From assembly GCA_963693315.1 (NCBI GenBank), contig OY856187.1:117221166-117285165 (forward strand): a DNA stretch of 64,000 nt, written 5' to 3'. How positions within the stretch are numbered: position 1 is the first letter of the stretch; every line of letters begins with the position of its first letter. The position numbers and the translations under genes were made by a program. The notes below the pieces were generated by a model. The model was not told where the DNA came from. It was given only the letters and a program-made list of their open reading frames with translations, and searched no databases. Positions 56,341 to 64,000 of this stretch are shown piece by piece. Source of the stretch: Diogma glabrata (lineage: Eukaryota > Arthropoda > Insecta > Diptera > Cylindrotomidae).

Positions 56341-57049
56341 AAATTATTTACAAAATAATTAAAATAAAATAGAAATAAAAAAAAATTAAAACATATACCA
56401 ACCTTTTCAATATTATCATGATCTTTCAGCCGAGAAGCGATAACTAAACTATATATGTGAAATTTTTCAAACTATATATTTCTAAAACGGATATTACTCT
56501 AGTGAAATTTAAAAAAAATGACATAGATCGGCAAATTGACAATTGACAATGTTAACCATTAACGGGCCATTGTTTGACCATTCAAAGTAAACTGCACTGG
56601 CAATTTTCTATAAACGGTAGATTGGCCGATTCATGGTTAGAGTAATGGCACGATAACAATAGCCAAGTAATATTTACCATTCACGGGCCAGTGCTTAGCC
56701 ATTTAAAGGTAACAATATACTGGCTATTTTCTGTAAACCATAGATCGGCCGATGAATGGTTCTAGTATTGGCCCAATAACAATAGCCAGGTACTCTTAAT
56801 GTTTTTTTAATGGCCCAGTCATGGTTGTCAGTACTTGGCCATTACCACAATACTGGTCATCATTATTGGACCTTGTATGGAATTGGATGTAAAACTTTAT
56901 ATTTTGAATAAAGCTCAGTTTTTTATTAAGGAAAATGTTTCTCAAACACCGTGAAATTGTCAAGATGAAATTGTTATTGCTTTAATTTTTTTTACCAGTG
57001 TGTTAAAGAGATAGGCATATAATTATTAAGTTAATTATTTGGTATACCC

Positions 57050-57165
57050 AGCCAACGCGGACGAGATCTATCAAGACCTTCGTGCTATAGGATTTCAAAA
57101 CTGGAGGCATTTAAATTTTAATGATGGAAGAAGATGATATGGAAACTGATTGCATGAACAGTAAC
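57050..57165 (+). pseudogene. RTE LINE 3'-end fragment
   Basis: 'caagaccttcgtgctatagg' followed by 'ttcaaaactgg' aligns with 51150-51185 of the intact RTE ('caagaccttcgtgatatagg'), and the downstream 'atggaagaagatgatatggaaactg' with 'atggaacgagatgattggaagctgg'. It is an old 5'-truncated relative reduced to about 115 bp; it starts just beyond the long inverted-repeat element. Confidence 0.7.
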
Positions 57166-57179
57166 TGATTTCATGGACA

Positions 57180-58036
57180 GTAAAATCACATTTTGGATGG
57201 AATTTGAGCTCCTGGTAAATCTTGCCCAAAAGTAGGAATTTTTGGGTAAGAACCTTTATAAACTTGTATCATTGCCAAGAATAGCAACACAATTTCTTTA
57301 ATGTTTTGATCGATTAGCGAACGTAATAATCAATTTACTATTTTTTAACGTTGACTCTAGAATAAAGCAAGGCTATATATAATGCAAATGACTGATGTAA
57401 GCCTTCCGTTGCACATAAACTTAGCATATAAGAAATAATTAAATCAAATAATCAGGTTTATGCGAGGGAGGTAATTATTTTTTTATCTTTATTGAAAATT
57501 TAACCTCCGATGTATTGAAATCGCGCTACAAGTTTATGTGATCATATTTCGATCATCATTTTATAGTTTATCTTATAACGATATTTGTTTTTTCTTCTTT
57601 GCAGATCATATGTGAGATTTAAGAGTTTTAATATATATATATAAAGAAAAAATCAAGAAATGAAATGTAAGAAGTAAGTAGAAATTATATACTGGATGAC
57701 CTTGCCGAAAAACAAGTTCCTCATATTATTATTTTTTAAATTTATTTATAAAAAGAACAAATACAAAAACGAATTACAAAAAACAGAATAAATAAATAAA
57801 AAACATGACAAGAAAAGACATTATGAATGACAATATGAAAGAAAATAATTAATTTATGTTTTGTTGTTGTAAATTTAATTTTACGATAAATTTTTTAAAA
57901 TAAAACTAATAGTGGTTCTTCGATAATCGGTGGATAATTATAGCTTATTGTTTTAAGATGACAAACAATGTTTCGACATGAAATATATTCTGATAGAATC
58001 GTTTATTACTTCGGTTTTGAAAAAAACAAAATATTG
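57180..58036. other. AT-rich stretch, no gene seen
   Basis: No repeat pairing or coding likeness noted; 'gcaggtttatgcgagggagg'-like GC patch near 57455 stands alone. Confidence 0.4.
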
Positions 58037-61000
58037 AATTCATGAGCCAAAAGTGAAATTCTTACCCCCACTTTCTTGGGCATTTCTAGACGTTTTAGGA
58101 CCTACTAATTCTAAAAAGCAAAAAAAAATGTATGTCTGTCTGCCTGCCGGCCGTCATTGCCTACGAAATCTAGAAAACCGCTTGAGGGATTTCAAAAATT
58201 TTAATTTTAATAATGCGCAGGTCCGAAAGGACGATGTGTTTGATAACTGTACCGGAAGTGTGCCAAAAAATCATTGAGTTTGTCAAAAATAGCAAATTTT
58301 CATATTTTTGGCTTAAAAAACGTTTATTTTCAGTGATTATGAGTAGTAAATTTGAATCTGGAGAAATCTGGATGATTGACATCCGTATGTAAGACAGGAC
58401 CTTGATTATTGTTTTTGAAGTATGTCAAAAAACCGTTAAGCGTGTCAAAAATTTGATTTTCATATATTTTGTTTCCCAATGTTTTTGAGAAACATATTAT
58501 GGGAAACATTACTTCGGTTTTCGACTAGAAATATATAAAACATAAAAGTAGTTATTTGGATGACATCAAATGTAATTGAACATTAAATATGACACATGAA
58601 GTGTGTCAAAGATCGTTAAGTGTGTCAAAACAAGAAAATGTTTTTGTTTAAAAAATGTTCATTTTAAGAGAAAATGAGTAGGAACCATGGAATGTGGAGA
58701 AATCTTGATGTTAGATTATTGCATTATAAGTTTGTCAAAAAATTATTGTCAAGTGTGTCAAATTTTTACCCAATTTTTTGGAAAAAATTAAAAAAAAATT
58801 TATATGACATGAAATTTTATTATTATTATAGAGAGTTATGGCATTATAAGTTTGTCAAAAAAATAAAGTCAAGTGTGTCAAAAGAATTATTTTCATTTAT
58901 TTTTTTAGAAAAAAATAAAATTAATAATTTGTATGAAATGAAATGTAATGAACATGAAATTAATATTAATGAAAATTTTATTGCATTATAAGTTTGTCAA
59001 AAAAATATTGTCAATTGTGTCAAAAAAATGATTTCATTTATTTTTTTAGTCAATTTTTTGGAAAAAAAAGTTAGCTGTTTGTATTTTGTTTTTTTATTAA
59101 TTAGTTAGACATGTTTAGCACACAAAATATGAAATATTCATTATTTAGACTCTTTGAATATCCGAAGATACCATGTCAACTATAAAGGATGGAGATGAGG
59201 AAAATGGAAGGAATGGGGATTACAATTACAAGATTCCAACAAATCGTTTTCCAAGGTGTTTCATCATAAAAGTTTCTCAGTCCCTCCCAGTCAGATCGTT
59301 TATAGTTCCAAACGCGACGAGGATTTGCTTTAATTTGTGTCGGTGATGTAAATTGCACTATATCTGATATTAGTAAATGGTTCGATGTTCCGAGGGGTTG
59401 TTCAACTTTTGTCTTCGTAGTATCTGGTTCGTTTGTCAAAAACAGATCCAGCAAATTATTATTATGATGTGAATTGTCTGCGATTCTAGTCGGTCACTCT
59501 ATCATTTGCGTCAAACCGTGATAATCTGCGAGTATCAGTTCGGCTTGTCTTCCTACGTCGTCAATGCGCGATGAATACTTAAGCCATTCTTTATTATGAA
59601 TATTAAAGCCTCCAAGAATGACCAGTCTTGCTTTGGGGTAGTCCATGGTAATCTTGTCTAGATTAGCCGATATTTGATCGACAAAGGGACATCCTGGGGG
59701 AGAATTTGAGGATCTGTATAACCCTATTATAAACATAGTTTCATCAACACCTGAGATCTTCAGTGCTATAGAATTATGGTGCTTAGAGTTCAACTCGTAT
59801 GCCTTAATTCTTATACATGAAAGTGAATCTCGAACAAATACACAGACACCATGCTTGTTATAAAAGGAATGTTCTAATTCGTAACTAGGCATCCGGTATT
59901 TATCGAGATCCAATTTCAATGCTTTGCCACTAACAATTGTTTCGGTAAGAAACAATATGTCAGGTTTAATTTTTTCGATGTAGTGATGAACCACGTTTCG
60001 ATTCGAATTGAGACCTCTTATGTTGGTGAAGTCAATGCTAAGCTGTTGGTGCACTCTGCTGCCGTTTTGTTGAGACAAAGACTTACCCTTTGACATTGCA
60101 GGTATAGATACTGAAATTCGGCCAGGCCTAAATTTCAACACTACACAGTACAAAAGAAACAGGGTGTGGGTATGACGTAAATGTAATTGAACATGGAAAT
60201 TTTTGAATTTGTTATAATTTTTGAAATATTTTTGGAATTTTGAAAAAAGTTTGTATTTTGGATTTTGTAACAATTTTTGCAATATTTTTTTTGAAAAAAA
60301 AAATAGAATTTTTGAATTTGTGAATTTTATATATATACATATATTTTTAGAATTTTGAACAAAAGTTTCAATTTTTGATTTTGTAGGAATTTTTGGAATA
60401 TATTTAGAATATTGAAAAATTTTTAATTTTTATTTTATTATAGATTTGGAATTTTGAAAAAAGGTTCAATTTTTGATATTTTTATAATTTTTGGAATATT
60501 TTTAGAATTTTGAAAAAAGTTTCAATTTTGATTTTGTTATAATTTTTGCAATATATTTAGAATTTTTGAAAAAAGTTTTTAATCTTTGATTTTGTTATAA
60601 TTTTTGGGATTTTGAAAAAAGTTTTATTTTATTTAATTTTTGCAATATTTTTGGAATTTTGAAAGAAATATGAATTTGTGCTTTTGTAATATTTTCTCGA
60701 AACGCTAAATGGAAAGGTTTTTGAGTAGTTGGCTGAGTGTATCATCTTTTCACTAAATTATATTAATATATGATCTGTTATAATTTTCCGGCGACGAATT
60801 GATGTTTCGTGTTAGTTTTGTAATAAATTTCTAAACAGAGATAAGATACTTGTGCTTTTATAAAGAGTTATATGTTTGATATACATCGCTGCCGATAACT
60901 AAAAAAATGTCCTCATAAAAGTTTTAGGCCGAAAACTATATCAAAATCCTTAATCAAAACCGAAGTCTATCTCAGAGCTTGAGTTTTCAGCCCCTACATA
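58037..61000 (+). repeat. Dispersed repeat family W, copy 2, interrupted
   Basis: Matches 33738-35785 in order: 'aaagtgaaattcttaccccc', 'atgtatgtctgtctgcctgc', 'gaaatctagaaaaccgc', 'gataactgtaccggaa', 'ttataagtttgtcaaaaaa' (three times), the T-rich minisatellite (60185-60710) and 'gagcttgagttttcagcccc'. About 59080-60170 is an insertion carrying a minus-strand LINE fragment. Unlike copy 1 it is not followed by the 629 bp satellite. Confidence 0.8.
59176..60165 (-). pseudogene. LINE AP-endonuclease fragment (jockey/CR1-group-like)
   Basis: On the minus strand: LSIDFTNIRGLNSNRNVVHH, then IKPDILFLTETIVS (Glu), HGVCVFVRDSLSC, FIIGLYRSSNSPPG and LVILGGFNIHNKEWL. One in-frame TGA (59496-59494) separates MIE from PTRIADNSHHNNNLLDLFLT, LGTSNHLLISDIV and WNYKRSDWEGLRNFY. 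The order is that of LINE endonucleases, but the usual GDFN is GGFN and the usual SDH is SNH, so two catalytic residues are lost as well. No RT follows. The upstream frame to 60282 is T-rich repeat. It sits within family W copy 2 in opposite orientation. Confidence 0.8.
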
Positions 61001-61201
61001 TTTTTGTAAACGATTCAAGCAAAGTTGCTTAATTATTAATAAAATAGGAAACCAACCAAATGAGCAACTTTTATTTTTATAAAAGTTCGACAATCGAGTG
61101 GGCAATTTTCAAGGTATTAATGTATTTTAACTTTTTCATCAACGTATGAGACACTGCAAAAATACCAATAAGAAAATACCTCAAGATTGTGAAGTTTTTA
61201 T

Positions 61202-61492
61202 GGGGCAAGGAAATTCAGTACAAGGAAATCACGTTTAGATTGAAAAGAGAGTACAAAAAGTTTCATACAAAATGCCTGTATTTATTTTTGTTTTTGGTTT
61301 GGAAGTTGAGTACAGAAGTAGAGAAATCAAGTACAAAAACTGTACTGGATTTCCAAATGAAATTCTGTACTTAATTTTCAAACCAAAAACGAAAATAAAT
61401 ACAAAAATTTTGTACTGAATTTCTCATTTTTTCTGTATTAGATTTCCTTTTTGATTTTTACGTGATTTCCTTGTACCGAATTTCTTAGTCCC
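61202..61492. mobile_element. 291 bp foldback MITE with 8 bp duplication
   Basis: GTTTTTAT at 61194-61201 and 61493-61500 is a perfect 8 bp duplication. The arms pair from GGGGCAAGGAAATTCAGTAC with ..GTACCGAATTTCTTAGTCCC and continue through 'ggaaatcacgt' to 'tatttatttttgtttttggt'. GTAC occurs many times along both arms. 8 bp duplications fit hAT or P-type transposition. The 61189-61374 open frame is arm-derived. Confidence 0.8.
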
Positions 61493-61500
61493 GTTTTTAT

Positions 61501-62111
61501 CTACATGAGAAGGGGGAGTATTATATTATATTGAGTATTATATTTATATCTGAGGGAGTATTATATTGACGTGCATGACCTGCATGCACTTAATATATAT
61601 CTTGAAGTTCCTAAGAGAGGCTGGATTTGAGGAGCACTGGGGTGCTTTTACTGGGGACTCCCCAGGAAGTAGACATTTTGGTCGCGGTACAACATTTCAC
61701 TATACCACTTACTAATTGTGATACTAATTACTAATGTAATATCTGACGTATGCATTTATATTTATAAAAATATGAAGGAGCTGAAAATACTCCATAAGTT
61801 AGGTTCTATAAAAAGCTTAGCACTCAATAATTTAAACTTTTCAGAAAAACGACATTTAATCTGCAACTACCTTACATTTTTCAACTGCTTTTATTAGTGC
61901 AGAAAACTTCTTAAAACATTCATTTATTAAAGATTAATTAATGTCAGTAACTACAACTTTTGTGTTTCCTGCAAGTCCCAAAAACTTCTCAAACTGCTCT
62001 CCATTTACCGTAAATGCTTCTTTCAAATCAGCTACAACTTAAATATTTTAAATCTGCAACTGGCTTATATTTGCTAACTGCTTTTCTTGGTCAAGAGTTA
62101 TCGAAGCCACA
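61501..62111. other. Degenerate AT-rich repeats, no gene seen
   Basis: 'gagtattatatt' is repeated three times at 61517-61565. From 61836, 'aatctgcaactaccttacat' recurs in altered form at 62049 (aatctgcaactggcttatat) and, more weakly, at 63450, hinting at a ~200 bp degenerate repeat. Confidence 0.45.
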
Positions 62112-62250
62112 CTGAAAAAAGATGTTCTATTTCCAAACGAAATGAAGTTATATGGTCGTGATATAAGGCCAAAGTAAATTTTTTTGTGAAGATAGCTATT
62201 AACTTTATACAACTAGTGTTATATATTGCATGCCTAACTAGCATTCTATA
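62112..62250 (+). repeat. Copy of the CACTG-ended repeat at 47105
   Basis: CACTGAAAAAAGATGTTCTATTTCCA and the following 'ggccaaagtaaatttttttg' align with 47108-47360. This copy lacks most of the interior. Confidence 0.55.
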
Positions 62251-62756
62251 AGCTTCGTTTAAAATGCTTAACAGTCTTGCCGAAACTATAGTTTCCCTAC
62301 ATTCATAGTTTCTTTAATGCTCCTATAAATGGTTTCGATAAAGACAATTTGGAGAACTTTCCCCGCCATTATCGAAGCTATGATTTGTATAAAACTTCGG
62401 AAATAACTTTGGTTTGGTGTTTTTAAACGGTTATGAATTTTTGGTTTTCTCACATCTTAGTTTCGGTAAAGTTCGGTAAGTTCTAATAGATCGTTTTTAA
62501 GCAATCTTTAGAAGTCTTTTCGAAGTTATTAAAAATGTGTCAAAAATATAACAATATTTTTTGTATTTCTACACTTTTTTAAACGTCATTATTGTTTTTG
62601 CTATATTATTATATATTTGTTTTAATTAAAGATTTTACTTACGGTCGCATCACCTTCGATCGTTTGTCCTGCTTCCCATCCAATCGATTAATTTGAATGT
62701 AAGAGAAAACTTAAAATGATAGATAGTAGTTACATTAACAATGGCTTCCATAACAT
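62251..62756. other. AT-rich stretch, no gene seen
   Basis: No coding likeness; 'cgaaactatagtttcc', a small palindrome, is near 62281. Confidence 0.4.
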
Positions 62757-62957
62757 TAATGTCGTTTTCTTTTTGCCAGAAGTGAAAAAGTGAATTTTTT
62801 TTCATAAAAAGAATTTGAAAAAATTTGATCTAGTTTTGTAGTTGTGTTTGTGAACTGTCATTTAATGTTTTTGTAATTAATAGCATTTTATAAAATAATT
62901 TTTAATTTAAAACACGAGTTAAACAAAACATTTACTTAAACAATAATTTTTTCTAAT
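62757..62957 (+). repeat. Copy of the repeat at 42340-42545
   Basis: Same motif order as the 42 kb copy, from 'tcgttttctttttgccagaa' to 'cacgagttaaacaaaac'. Confidence 0.75.
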
Positions 62958-63189
62958 AAGTATAAAGTATAAAGTATAAGTATAAAAAATAAGTTATTGT
63001 ATTTACAACTTGATCTACCAAAAAATCTAGATTCAGATAAATATTTTCGGATAAAAAAAGAGCAATCTTTTTGTACAAAAATGTGGCAGTTCTATTGAAA
63101 CTCTTTAGAAGTAAATTTTAACAAGCTTCCACCTAGAAGCTTTAGTGAGGCTTTTTTGAAGTTTAACCTGGTATAACTCGAAATTGAAA

Positions 63190-63370
63190 AATAATGCTAG
63201 TTGGGTATAAAACTTTACATTTTAAATAAACCTCATTCTGTTGTTACCTTAATGTTTACCTGTAGTTGTCCCAATCAGCGTGAAATTGTTTGCAATGTAT
63301 TTTTCTGTGTTTGAATAACATACTGTTAATCTCAAGATGAGGTTGCCATTACTTTAATTGTTTTTTCAGA
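63190..63370 (+). repeat. Repeat matched at 56880-57000
   Basis: 'ataaaactttacattttaaataaacctca', 'gtgaaattg' and 'aagatgaggttgccattact' parallel 56889-56985. The 56.9 kb copy begins right at the edge of the long inverted-repeat element. Confidence 0.55.
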
Positions 63371-63529
63371 TGAAATTCACTTAGAAATCCTCACCATTTG
63401 CTATAAATACTTCTTTTCAATAATTATAACTTGTGTCAAAAACGATATTTACTCTGCAGCCACCTCGTATTTCTCAATTGTTGATAGTAGTTGGAAATCG
63501 GTGAAGCATTAACATGGCTCGCCATATAA

Positions 63530-64000
63530 AAAAAAGGTTGTGTTGTGCCACAGTTGTTCCCCTAAGAAAGAATTTCATATACCAATGGAAAAATTTGCTA
63601 CGACAAAACGATTTTTCGAGTAGAACGTGATTTTGAAAAGGCTAAAAAAACAACGGTTGTGCTGCATTGCGCGGGATGTGCTATACAGAAAAAATTTCAA
63701 ATCATCAATCGAAACATTTTATAAACGCACACATAATTTTTTCGTGAAAAAGTTAGCCCCATTATTTAAAAAAGATAAAGGTTCTGCTGTTTTGTGATTT
63801 GTGCTAGAGTTGTGGTGGTTATGATATGACAAAAAATTCCATACAATCAATTGATAATTTTTTGAGTTGAAGTTCCATTTTGGTAAAAATAAAAAAGACA
63901 GATTGTAGTGTATTTTTTGCTACTATAAAGATGCCATATCACTAATGATAAAAAGATGGCACGCTAGATTGATTTTTTAAGTAGAACTAATCTCCTCCAT
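63530..64000 (+). repeat. Degenerate ~125 bp tandem repeat, 3-4 units
   Basis: Units start at about 63534, 63654, 63779 and 63902 with 'ggttgtgctg'-like words and share '...atttcawatmatcaattgaaa...ttttttgagta(g)aa' further on. The array runs off the window end. Confidence 0.5.

Larger units (their letters stand above)
47400..56870. mobile_element. Long inverted-repeat element of GGCCA subrepeats, heavily nested
   Basis: Left arm pieces (47400-47815, 51283-51415, 52846-53560) carry 'cttggctattgttattgggc', 'tcggccgatctatggttwac' and 'ctttgaacggccaagcat'. Reverse-complement copies lie at 55070-55370 and 56380-56870, the latter as two tandem ~125 bp units. The stretch 53020-53560 recurs directly at 55840-56340. 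The host is interrupted by the RTE LINE, a pogo-like element, a LINE with 14 bp duplication and an A-tailed fragment. Subrepeats such as 'ggccagtactgg' may bind a transposase. No coding sequence of its own is seen. Outer limits are approximate. Confidence 0.65.

Overview
This 64 kb window is AT-rich eukaryotic DNA, most likely from an insect. That rests on its mobile elements: RTE, I/LOA-like, CR1/L2-like and jockey-like LINEs, a Ty3/gypsy-type LTR element, Tc1/mariner-, pogo- and hAT-like DNA elements, and foldback elements. The order or species cannot be told from the sequence alone. I found no convincing host gene, tRNA, rRNA or CRISPR array. The only long intact reading frame belongs to a retrotransposon. 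The window reads as a transposon graveyard with a few young elements, as expected of pericentromeric or intergenic repeat-rich DNA.

Layout. 0-5 kb: AT-rich DNA with small palindromes, a 196 bp foldback MITE, an inverted copy of a repeat end found again at 42 kb, and a 479 bp terminal-inverted-repeat (TIR) element inside a degenerate tandem array. 5-16 kb: a decayed RNase H-bearing LINE on the plus strand, broken by two copies of one CACTCAG-ended element; the second copy carries a 2.07 kb foldback element with about 71 copies of an 11-mer. The reverse transcriptase (RT) is also broken by a 2978 bp element flanked by TA, and that element hosts a further 651 bp element. 16-24.9 kb: mostly featureless AT-rich DNA, then small TIR and foldback elements. 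24.9-33.0 kb: an 8.1 kb element holding a ~290 bp tandem array, into which a recent internally deleted gypsy-like LTR element (27054-31191) inserted with a 4 bp target duplication. 33.7-42.2 kb: a repeat family with T-rich minisatellite and a 629 bp higher-order satellite. 42.6-43.8 kb: a GC-rich, hairpin-rich retroelement untranslated region. 44-47 kb: LINE 3' remnants, a 507 bp palindrome and a hAT-like element with a perfect 8 bp duplication.

47.4-56.9 kb is a long inverted-repeat element built from GGCCA-containing subrepeats. Nested in it are a full-length, apparently intact RTE-type LINE (47827-51271, 994-residue endonuclease/RT protein, 11 bp target duplication), a pogo-like TA-flanked element that itself contains a foldback element, and a rearranged CR1/L2-like LINE insertion with a 14 bp duplication. 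57-64 kb: an RTE 3' fragment, a second copy of the 33.7 kb repeat family broken by a minus-strand LINE endonuclease fragment with lost catalytic residues, a 291 bp hAT-like MITE, and degenerate dispersed repeats.

The most interesting items are the intact RTE with duplicated TATA-bearing leader units, the LTR element keeping two small membrane-type ORFs while gag, protease and RT are missing, the foldback element with its 11-mer core, and the 629 bp satellite with an ABAB pattern in its last units. All calls were made by eye; junctions between degenerate repeats are approximate.
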